This document shows positions 28,206 to 36,100 of a DNA stretch of 64,000 nucleotides, one piece after another. Made by a program: the position numbers and the translations under genes. Source of the DNA: Acidobacteriota bacterium (GTDB lineage: Bacteria > Acidobacteriota > JAAYUB01). A model generated the notes under the pieces. The model worked only from the letters and a program-made list of their open reading frames with translations. It ran no database searches and was not told where the DNA came from. The stretch covers positions 1 through 64,000 of the forward strand of contig JAFGRT010000145.1 in the NCBI GenBank assembly GCA_016935015.1, given 5' to 3'. How positions within the stretch are numbered: position 1 is the stretch's first letter; the number at the start of each line of letters is the position of its first letter.

Positions 28206-29645
28206 TCAGAAGCGGGAACGGGCCAGGGTGTCAAGGATCTTGTAGTGGCGTTCCAGCACCATTTCGCGGAGTTCCTTGAATTTTTCGTAAGGGATGATGT
28301 TGTCGAAGGAGATGGCCGAACCGCCCTTGCCGTTGTAGACCACCTTGCCCCGCGTTTCGGTCTCGAAGCCGCTTTCCCGATCGAAAAGAGCGATGCGGGA
28401 GTTAGTGAAGATGGGCACGATGCGGTGGGTTTTGACGTAAGTCCCGCCGACGCTGATGGGTTTGGCCCGGGTGTGTTCCACATCGTCGTCGAATTCGGCG
28501 CGGCATTCGAGTCCCATGGGCAGACGGATGAAGCGGCGCCGGTTCTCGCGTACCTTGGACAGGATGAATTCCATGTTCAACACATTCTCGGGCGTCAGCT
28601 CGTTGATGTACTCGCAACCGGGGAAGAGCAGCGACGAGTCCTTCATCACCTGGAAGAACTTGCCGTCGGCGAAAATGATGAACGGCGCCCCGCTGGTGGG
28701 CTGGTGCAGCTTGTGTTCGACAATGGTATGCAGCAGCTGATGATCGGCGAAATCCACGTGCAGCACGAAGGAGGCGAAATTGGATTTTTCCCGCGCCAGG
28801 TATTTCTGCAGCAGATTGATGTCCTTGATCTGGATCACCCGGTAATGCCGCATGGCCTTGCCCAGCCGCTGCGACACCACGCTGTCGCGCGAAAAGATGA
28901 TCCATAGCAATTCCCCGTCGTCCCGCGGACCGTTCATGTGACGGGGCATCTCCAGGCGTTCCAGCTTCTCCTGCAGGGAGGCGATAAAGCGGTCGAATAT
29001 GGACTTTACGCCGCGGTACCACTCTGTCTCCAGCGGCCGGCCGTCCTGGATGAGGGACCAGCTGATCTTGCCGGTCAGGTCCTCGTTGTAACGGGTATGA
29101 TGGTTTTCCCAGTGAAAGCTCAATCCCTGGCGGATGGCCTCCTGAAAGGCCAGTTGCAGGAAAAGATCGCGGAAGGAATCGTTGGGGAAACGGATAATGA
29201 TGTCTTCCTCGAAGGTCATCCGGTTCTCGGCCTTGTGCAGGATGCATTCCCGGTAATCGCCGATGTGCACGAAAAAGGACTGGAGCGTATAGAGCAGGCG
29301 CTGAAACACGGGCCGGGCCTTGGCATAGTAGCTGTTCATGTCGAGCCCCAGCATGGAGAGCTTCTTGTAGCGGATGTAGTTGATCTTGCGCGGTTCGATG
29401 TCGCAGTTCAGCTCCTTGAGGGCGGCCAGGCAGCGGATGGCCATGGTGGCATTGCCAAGGGCCGTCTCATCGTAGAGATACTCCAGCAGACGCGGCAGTT
29501 TGAGGATGTCCTCCACCAGGGTGATATCCACATCGTAGCCGGACCGCTTCAGCTTCAGCAGCTGGCCGATGCCGGTAAACACCTTGCCGTTGAGCACGGA
29601 CAGGCGGGTCTTCTCGATTTCGGTCATGAGGAAGGCGATATCCAT
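28206..29645 (-). CDS. Unknown protein with C-terminal PilZ-like domain
   Basis: The 479-residue soluble protein has an unrecognised, largely helical N-terminal 370 residues. The C-terminal part shows a PilZ-like pattern: RRRFIRLPMGLECRAEF has the Arg-x-x-x-Arg start, and KPISVGGTYVKT matches the second (D/N)xSxxG strand in divergent form. If it binds c-di-GMP it would be an effector in the same signalling system as the HD-GYP protein at 9758-11293. A promoter with a CRP-type site at -41.5 precedes it. The PilZ call is by motif only. Confidence 0.65.
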   Translation of the reverse strand: MDIAFLMTEIEKTRLSVLNGKVFTGIGQLLKLKRSGYDVDITLVEDILKLPRLLEYLYDETALGNATMAIRCLAALKELNCDIEPRKINYIRYKKLSMLGLDMNSYYAKARPVFQRLLYTLQSFFVHIGDYRECILHKAENRMTFEEDIIIRFPNDSFRDLFLQLAFQEAIRQGLSFHWENHHTRYNEDLTGKISWSLIQDGRPLETEWYRGVKSIFDRFIASLQEKLERLEMPRHMNGPRDDGELLWIIFSRDSVVSQRLGKAMRHYRVIQIKDINLLQKYLAREKSNFASFVLHVDFADHQLLHTIVEHKLHQPTSGAPFIIFADGKFFQVMKDSSLLFPGCEYINELTPENVLNMEFILSKVRENRRRFIRLPMGLECRAEFDDDVEHTRAKPISVGGTYVKTHRIVPIFTNSRIALFDRESGFETETRGKVVYNGKGGSAISFDNIIPYEKFKELREMVLERHYKILDTLARSRF

Positions 29646-29674
29646 GACGCACTACCCCTCCGAGCAGTAGTTCC

Positions 29675-29717
29675 ATTCTACCAGCACCCCACATCCACGA
29701 GTATGATCTATATCACA
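29675..29717 (-). promoter_or_regulatory. CRP-type activator site at -41.5 of the PilZ-like gene promoter
   Basis: Minus-strand TGTGATATAGATCATA (29702-29717) matches the CRP consensus TGTGA-N6-TCACA at nine of ten positions. A -10 box TAGAAT lies at 29675-29680 with no good -35. If transcription starts at 29668, the site's centre is at exactly -41.5, the class II activator position. Confidence 0.65.
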
Positions 29718-29848
29718 TTTCCCAATTAAAATCAGCGTGAAAGAAAGAATACCCCTCGGCACCACCGGAGGGTGTGGCCGGCTGGCAACCGGTGCCGGCG
29801 CGGATGGACGGAAAGCCCCACGAACGGCGGCGGCACACCAAAAAGGGC

Positions 29849-29877
29849 TTGACAAATTAGGGCGAAACGTCTATATA
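29849..29877 (+). promoter_or_regulatory. tRNA-Gln promoter
   Basis: The -35 TTGACA (29849-29854) and -10 TATATA (29872-29877) are separated by 17 bp and lie just ahead of the tRNA. Confidence 0.75.
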
Positions 29878-29890
29878 GGATACTTCGCGC

Positions 29891-29964
29891 TGGGAGGTCG
29901 TCTAATGGTAGGACTGCGGACTCTGGATCCGCCTATCGGGGTTCGAATCCCTGCCTCCCAGCCA
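29891..29964 (+). tRNA. tRNA-Gln (anticodon CUG)
   Basis: The acceptor arm TGGGAGG pairs fully with CCTCCCA. The anticodon stem GCGGA/TCCGC encloses loop CTCTGGA, giving anticodon CTG, which reads CAG. The T-arm contains the standard GGTTCGAATCC. The CCA end is encoded. It has its own promoter and terminator. Confidence 0.95.
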
Positions 29965-29977
29965 TAATTCGAACCCT

Positions 29978-30007
29978 AAGCCGCCGGCGACGGCGGCTTT
30001 TCTTTTT
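29978..30007 (+). terminator. Rho-independent terminator after tRNA-Gln
   Basis: A GC-rich hairpin (AGCCGCCG / CGGCGGCT, short loop) is followed by TTTTCTTTTT. Confidence 0.85.
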
Positions 30008-30129
30008 CCCCTCTCATGCATCTCGGTGGGCATCATCCGGCAGCCCTTCTTCTTCCCTCCAGGAAACGGAGGAGCAGGACTCTTCGGGGGCATATCAGTC
30101 GGCCGCTCCTCAGGTTCCCGCCACCCGGA

Positions 30130-30675
30130 TCAGCCACGAAAACTCCGGCGCCAGTCGGCCAGGCGGCAGATGACTGCCCGCCAGAGCACGGACCTCAGCC
30201 AGCCCCGCAGGACCACCGCCTGATGCACCACCCGCCGCCAGGGTGACAGGCAATCCATGGTGCGAGTGTAGCCGCCCGCCTTGCCCCGCTCGATCAGGCC
30301 AACCCGCCCCAGCACGGATGCCGCCGCCACGGGCAGATCCGGCGTCAGCAATGCGTCGCCCCGGGTAAGATAGGCCCGGTCGTCGCGCCGGCGGATGCGG
30401 ACCAGACGGTGCAGTTTCAGATGGCCGGTCTCATCCCGGATCAGAAGGATGTCGCCCCGCCGCACCGCCGCGGCCGCCACCGGCTCGATGGTCACCCGGT
30501 CGCCCGAGCGGACGGCCGGGCGCATGCTGTTGCCCGTCACCCGGACCCGCACCCGGACGCCCCGGTCCAGGATGTCAGGCAGAAGGTCCGCGCCCGCCGC
30601 ACCGGCGCCGTTCAGTCGCAGCGCGTCGTCTCCGACCACATCATGACCGGTTCTTGAGATAGGCATCGAGGACAT
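30130..30675 (-). CDS. S24/S26-family (signal-peptidase-like) protease of the RiPP operon
   Basis: The 181-residue protein has the signal-peptidase core VTGNSMRPAVRSGDRV with the nucleophile Ser50 and GDILLIR, then LKLHRLV with His89 in place of the bacterial general-base Lys. This Ser-His layout resembles the S26B (ER/archaeal) subgroup. No clear transmembrane helix is present, unlike housekeeping leader peptidases. Its start overlaps the end of the HPr-kinase-like gene by 35 bp. Small proteins of this kind recur beside PqqD and HPr-kinase-like genes. It may cut the leader peptide of the precursor, but this is inferred from context. Confidence 0.75.
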   Translation of the reverse strand: MSSMPISRTGHDVVGDDALRLNGAGAAGADLLPDILDRGVRVRVRVTGNSMRPAVRSGDRVTIEPVAAAAVRRGDILLIRDETGHLKLHRLVRIRRRDDRAYLTRGDALLTPDLPVAAASVLGRVGLIERGKAGGYTRTMDCLSPWRRVVHQAVVLRGWLRSVLWRAVICRLADWRRSFRG

Positions 30676-31540
30676 GGGCGATTTCCCGTGTGGGTCGGAA
30701 CGAAATCCGGGCCACCGGCACGCCGGTTACCAGGTGGTCACAAAACGACAACACTGGTCCCAGCAACTCTTCATCATACCAGGGAACGGTCGCTGTCGGC
30801 AACAGCAGCGGCAACGCCGCCGGCGGATTCATGGCCCGGATCTCATCCATCGGTGCCTGCTGCAAGAACAGCACGCCGCCGAGGGGCACGCCGCGGTTGA
30901 CAGCCACCCCCGCCTCACCCGGCCAGGGGGTGCCGTACGCCCGGAGTTCGCCGTTCAATTTTCTGACGATCACCCGGTCGTCGCTCAGCTGGAGCCAGTC
31001 GGCGCGGGCGGCCAGCTGGCGCGCCAGGGTGCTCTTGCCGGCCCCGGAGCGACCGGGGAAAATGTACCCGCGGCCGGCGATGACAACCCCCGCCGCATGG
31101 ACGATGAGCCCCTCCCGGCCGGCGAGATAGTGCATCAACAGCAGCTGGTCCAGGGGATAGCGCACCGGATAGTAGGGCTGGACCGACACCGGCACCGCCA
31201 GGGGGCGGCAGCCGATCTCCACCCGGGTGAACCCGGCGTTCAGCCGGGCTGTCCACAACGGCTCGGCGAAGGCAGGGGGCTGCAGGACCAGCAGGCGGTC
31301 GCTCCCGTCCCGCCACATGGACCAGGACTGTTGGCTGTCGAAAATCCTTTGATAACGGGCGATTTCCTTTCCCGGAACCGGTTGGGAAGTGACATCGACC
31401 TCGATATGAGCACTCGCGGCAGGCACCGTCGGAACACGAAAGCGATCATAGACGGGATCGGAATCTGACACGGGCATCCCACCACGGACAATGATGGTGA
31501 GGATCACATCGGCGATAGAGATAGTGATGGAATCAGCCAT
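30641..31540 (-). CDS. HPr-kinase-like P-loop ATPase of the RiPP operon
   Basis: The 299-residue protein resembles the C-terminal domain of HPr kinase/phosphorylase. LIVHAAGVVIAGRGYIFPG leads into the P-loop GRSGAGKST at 163-171, and LQLSDDRVIVRK matches the Asp-Asp metal-binding strand. It lacks the true HprK N-terminal regulatory domain. Such proteins are common companions of PqqD-like and radical SAM genes, where their role is unproven; phosphorylation of a peptide or protein is plausible. I chose ATG 31540 (MADSITISIAD), the conserved type of beginning; a reading from 31585 would overlap the precursor. Confidence 0.8.
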   Translation of the reverse strand: MADSITISIADVILTIIVRGGMPVSDSDPVYDRFRVPTVPAASAHIEVDVTSQPVPGKEIARYQRIFDSQQSWSMWRDGSDRLLVLQPPAFAEPLWTARLNAGFTRVEIGCRPLAVPVSVQPYYPVRYPLDQLLLMHYLAGREGLIVHAAGVVIAGRGYIFPGRSGAGKSTLARQLAARADWLQLSDDRVIVRKLNGELRAYGTPWPGEAGVAVNRGVPLGGVLFLQQAPMDEIRAMNPPAALPLLLPTATVPWYDEELLGPVLSFCDHLVTGVPVARISFRPTREIAHVLDAYLKNRS

Positions 31541-31563
31541 TCGTGCAGGACACACTCCGGCCT

Positions 31564-31734
31564 TCAGGAACCCAGCGACGAACAACCGGTGGCGTTGCAG
31601 GGCGAGCTTAACGGCGCCGAATCGCCCGCGTTTTTGCAGCCCGTGCCGAGAATTTCGTCAGCGACCAGTTCGATCTTGATCAGCTGTGGTTTTTCATACG
31701 GTAATTTGGTTTCCGCTGGACTTTCATTCTTCAT
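31564..31734 (-). CDS. Putative RiPP precursor peptide (56 residues, three Cys)
   Basis: The peptide starts at ATG 31734, overlapping the end of the radical SAM gene by 11 bp, with AAGGA 11 bases upstream. It divides into a charged leader (1-30) containing YEKPQLIKIELVADEIL and a small-residue-rich core (31-56) with Cys33, Cys46 and Cys51 among Ser, Gly, Thr, Asn and Ala. The leader has the K-P-x-hydrophobic alternating pattern of peptides recognised by PqqD-type domains. The genes on either side (PqqD-like, radical SAM/SPASM, ATPase, peptidase) fit a modified peptide. Likely modifications are thioether or other C-linked bonds formed by the radical SAM enzyme. The precursor role is inferred from size, composition and place. 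Confidence 0.75.
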   Translation of the reverse strand: MKNESPAETKLPYEKPQLIKIELVADEILGTGCKNAGDSAPLSSPCNATGCSSLGS

Positions 31735-32833
31735 CACAACCATATCCTTCACAATAGGTTTCGAGGCTTTCCCGGCGATGATGTCCCACCGCGCACAGAA
31801 ACTCGGATGGCTGGTGTTCATCGCCGGTCTCCAAGGTAAAAAAGGCCGGGCAATAGCCGCACAGGAACCAGGCCTCACAATCGGTGCAAGGGGAATCCGG
31901 CCGCAGGGTCCGGGTTCGGATGTCGGCCAGGGTGCCGGTCCAACCGTCGAAAAACGAAACGGTCCGCAAGTCGGCCGTCAGGGCGTCCATCAGCAGGCAC
32001 GGCTGCAGCCGGCCGGTAGCGGTGACATGAAACGTGGTCATGCCGGCGCCGCAGGGGTAAAGACGCGACGTCCGCGGTACCGCCTGCATCCGCTTGCGAA
32101 AATCCAGCCACCTCTCCCGCCGCTCGGGGGAGGCCAGCTCGCGAGCCACGGCTTCGGCCGGCGGCACGCGCAGCTGCACCGGTGACCGGTCGCCGTTGAA
32201 GCGTGGAAACAGGGCGGCGTCGAAGCGAAAGGGCACGTGCAGGTCGGCGGCCAGCTGCTCCAGGGCGGTGAGTTCATGGGCGTTTTCCGTCATCAGGATG
32301 GTTTTGAGTTTCACCCGCAGCTGACGATCCATGAGCCGCCGCACATTGCGCAGTGTGCGGTCATGCGAGCCGGCCACTCCGGTGATCCGCTCATGAGTGG
32401 CGGCGGTGGCGCCGTAAAGGGTGATCTCCACGGCCAGGGGTGGAAACTCCGTCAGCAGGTCCAAATGATCCACCGGCAGATGACAACCGCTGCTGAACAC
32501 GGTGACGATGAGACCCGCACTCCGCGCCTGTCGGTAAATGGCATCGAAATCGGGGTGCACCAGCGGCTCGCCGCCCGTCAGCAACAAATACAGACAACCG
32601 GCCTGCCGGATCTCGTCGATGAGTTCCAGCCAGCGCCGGGTGGGCAGTTCCCCCGCCGATGGCGTCGCGGAACGGCCAGGCTCGGCCGCGTAGCAGTGCA
32701 GACAGCGCAGGGGGCAGCGGCGCGTCAGTTCCAGGCTGCCGGAAACAGGCACGCGCTGGCGGAACACCTTTTCGCTGAGGTTTTTCCAAAAATACAGCGC
32801 GGTGGGTGGATTTGTCCGGAGGCAGTCCGTCAC
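31724..32833 (-). CDS. Radical SAM/SPASM peptide-modifying enzyme
   Basis: The 369-residue enzyme starts at GTG 32833, sharing GTGA with the stop of the PqqD-like gene. The radical SAM cluster motif CPLRCLHC has Cys40, Cys44 and Cys47. A GGEPLVHPDF motif follows. The C-terminal SPASM region contains further Cys (YPCGAG, GRLQPCLLM, SPCTDCEAWFLCGYC, FLCAVG) that should bind one or two auxiliary Fe-S clusters. This is the architecture of enzymes that install sactionine, ranthionine or C-C links in peptides, and of PqqE. The adjoining PqqD-like protein and Cys-containing peptide point to RiPP maturation. Confidence 0.92.
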   Translation of the reverse strand: MTDCLRTNPPTALYFWKNLSEKVFRQRVPVSGSLELTRRCPLRCLHCYAAEPGRSATPSAGELPTRRWLELIDEIRQAGCLYLLLTGGEPLVHPDFDAIYRQARSAGLIVTVFSSGCHLPVDHLDLLTEFPPLAVEITLYGATAATHERITGVAGSHDRTLRNVRRLMDRQLRVKLKTILMTENAHELTALEQLAADLHVPFRFDAALFPRFNGDRSPVQLRVPPAEAVARELASPERRERWLDFRKRMQAVPRTSRLYPCGAGMTTFHVTATGRLQPCLLMDALTADLRTVSFFDGWTGTLADIRTRTLRPDSPCTDCEAWFLCGYCPAFFTLETGDEHQPSEFLCAVGHHRRESLETYCEGYGCDEE

Positions 32834-33150
32834 GGGGATACCTCCTCCAGCAATTCCGCCGCCCGCAATTGGTGGATGAACTCGCCGAGGTCGGCCTGGG
32901 CCTGGGCCGGCGACACGTCGAAACGGTGCAGCAGCGCGGCGTGCAGCTGGGCCAGATCACGGCGGCCGTCCAGCTGCTCCCAGATGAACCGCCCCACCTC
33001 GTTCACGGCAAAAATCTGCTGCAGGTCGGCCAGGCGTCCCTTGACGGGCACCAGCAGAAACTCCCCGGCGACTTCCCGGGTGACCACATGGTCGATCTGG
33101 CGAAACACCATGTGGGAATGCTCCAGGTAGTGGTTTGGCTGTTCGGTCAT
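32830..33150 (-). CDS. PqqD-like RiPP recognition protein
   Basis: The 106-residue protein has the PqqD fold pattern: VTREVAGEFLLVPV, then AVNEVGRFIWEQLDGRRDLAQLHAALLHRFDV and a final helix pair (AQADLGEFIHQLRAAELL). Such domains bind the leader of a precursor peptide and hand it to a radical SAM enzyme. It begins 7 bp after the C25 peptidase stop and ends inside the radical SAM start, so the three are translationally coupled. Confidence 0.88.
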   Translation of the reverse strand: MTEQPNHYLEHSHMVFRQIDHVVTREVAGEFLLVPVKGRLADLQQIFAVNEVGRFIWEQLDGRRDLAQLHAALLHRFDVSPAQAQADLGEFIHQLRAAELLEEVSP

Positions 33151-33157
33151 ACTTGGG

Positions 33158-36100
33158 CTACTGAATCATCAGCGCCGGATCTCCCAAAAGGTTGTAAATG
33201 AGCATCATCTCCCGCGTACCGTCGGCGGCGGCGAATGCCGCCAGCATCCGCTGCAGGGCATCGCCCAGCACCGGCACATGTTCCTGATAGATGGCCCGAA
33301 TCAGCTCCCGATTCATGGCCAGGGCGTCGGGATGCCGGGACAAACCGCTGGGCGACCAGACGGCCACCGCCCCGCCCTGGGGCTGAAGCACCAGAACTTC
33401 GCCCAGGGTCCGGTAACCGGGGATGGCGAACTGGCCGAGGACACAGGTGAAAGCGGCCAGCACCGGCGGGCGGTCGTCATTGCCGAGCTGCGCCACGTCC
33501 ACCGAGCGCAGCAGGCCTTCCTGAGCCAGTCGGTCCACGGCGGCGTGGCCCAGGTAGTTCACGAAACCGACGCCGGCGCGCAGGTTGTGGGCGGTCAGCT
33601 GCCGGGCCGTGACGGCATCCACGTCCTCCAGGGACACATGGGCGATCCGGTGGCCGGCGGGAATGTCATCGGCCAGTGCGTCCGTATCCGCCGGGAAATT
33701 GCCGCCGGCATCCGGATTGTCGGAGAGGAGCAGCACACTGTTCCGCCAGGCATTCTGACCCGCTTCGAAACCGGTCACCTTGGCCAGGTAGTCGGACAGC
33801 TCGGCTTCCGTGACGGCCGGGATCCGGCCGACGATCATTTCCGGCCGGCCGTCATTGCCGGCCACATCGGCCAGCAGATGATCGGCCGGAAAGAGCCCGT
33901 CGGCCGTGCTAACCAGGAGGGGCGGCACCAGGTTGTCACCCCGTCCCTGACAATCCTGGTAATCGAAGGTACCCTTCCCCAACAGCAGCACGTAACGCGG
34001 CGGCGTCGCCCACTCCTGCCAGGCAAAGCCCAGGAACTCCCGCACCGCGTGGGGCGTGGCCAGGCCATGGCCGAATTCGTCCTGAATCTGTTCCAGCTCC
34101 ACCACGGCCGTCGTCAGGCCCGTGAAGCGCCGGTATTCGGCGAACGCGGCGGCACCGTCGGCCAGGGCGGCCGGGGTGATCACCAGGTATTCGGCGGGCG
34201 CCATTTGGCGAAGCGCGCCGGCAGCCGGGCGGCCCGCCAGAGCCGGCGGCCGCCGGAAACCGGCCGCCGAGACGGCCAGATACTGGTTCTCGAGAGAGGC
34301 GGGTGTAAAACTGACGCGATGCCCGTCGGCCGCGGCGGTGATAGTGACGCCCCGCAGCCGTCGCGGCGCCGCCGGGCGCGTGACGTCCAGAACGAGAATG
34401 GCCGGGTCGGTGAAACCGCCGACGGTGCAGTGGCCGGCGCCGTGACGCCGCACCAGCATCTCGTCCATCGTGGTCTGTCCGACACGCGTGCAGGTCACAT
34501 CAAAGGAATCGACGTAGAAGACGCTATGGGGCGCGCAGGTATCCAGCAGTCCGCGAACTTCGATTTCATTGGTGCCGTGTTGCAGACAGCTCGAGGCGAA
34601 CCTCAGCGACAGCCGGTACGATTCCGTGCCTTGCCAGAAGCCCTCACCCACGACTTCGCCGTTTACCGCCACGCGGACATGGTGTTCACCGGCGCCGCAG
34701 TTCGTATCGGATACGCCCTTCAGCTGGACATCCAGAGTCGCCCAGCCGAAGGGGACGATCTCCGGCAGCTCCACGGCGAATGACTTCTTCCCATAGCGCG
34801 GGTCGCCGGCCACGATGTAGTCCCAGTGCCAGAAGTCGGCCCGGGGATCCCGATAGAAGGCCGGCACCGGAAAGCGGTCTTCCTCAAAATGGAATGTCGC
34901 CGTCAGCACGCTGGCCGCGTTCCCGGCGGCGGGCGCGGCCTCCTCCACGTCCTCCATGGCCAGACCCGTGCCGGGACTGAGCCAGTAGACGTTGTGGGGG
35001 GCATAGGGATCGGCGGCTTCCTGGCTGTAGAAGAGCAGGCCCGCCGGTTCGGCGCTGGGCAGGTACGGTACCGGTTGCCCCTGGCACGTCAGTGCGAATT
35101 CCAGATTCTCTATCCGGTCCATGACATCGGTCGCCGAAAGGCCCAACCGCTCGGCCATCTCGCCGGTGGTGATGAAACAAAGCCCGGCCGCACCGGTGCT
35201 GATCTTCAGCCGTTCGGCGGGAAGGGCCTTGTCCGTTGACGGACCCGGGCGAGCATTCGGCGCCATCCGACTCGTCGCCGCCACCGCCGGCACGGCGGCC
35301 GGTCGGCGCTGGTAGCCGTAGGCCAGCAGTTCGTCCGCGGCGGCGCCGGGAGCGAATCCCGCCCGCTCCGCCGCGGGGATCCGGATCCGGAACGGGCCAT
35401 GGATGCGGCGCCGGCCGTGCGGCTCCATTTCCACCAGCCGGTAGACGTAATCCTGATCCGGTTCGGCCGATTCGTCCACCCAGGCGTAGTCCCCGCCATG
35501 GCCGGTCACCAGCAGGCCGGGAATCAGAGTGTCATTCACCTGTTCCCAGGCACCGTTGACCGGGTCCAGGCGTTGGACCTCGAAGCCGATGGTGCCCACC
35601 TCCGAGGCGGTAGTCCAGCGCACCACGGCCTGGCCGTGCCGAAGGGAGGCGTCAAAGGCCGACACCAGCGCCAGGGTGGGCAGGTCGTCGCCGGCGTTGA
35701 GCTGCAGGGGGCAGAGGGGCCCGAAGGTGAACGTGGCCCGGGCCTGGCTGGTGTTGCCGGTCTCGTCGAGAAAGGTGGCCCGGGTGCCGTTGCTGCCGGA
35801 GCCGGTGACGTCGACGGTCGCCGCGTCGCCGCTGGTGATGGAAACATCATCAATGTACCAGCCGGCCCACTGCCAGCTTTCATCGGTGGTGATGATCCAG
35901 CGCCATTGCACGCTGGCCTGATTGTCGGCATAAGCCGACGCGTCATGCGTGTACTGACTCCAGGCGTTATCAGCCCGCGTCGAATCCGGATTGCGATAAA
36001 TTGTCGTCCACGTACCGCTCCCGACGCGCCGCTGGAAGCGGGCGAGGTCATATGTTCGGCGTTCAATTTCCAGCCATTCCCAGTAGGAAATCTGCACCCC

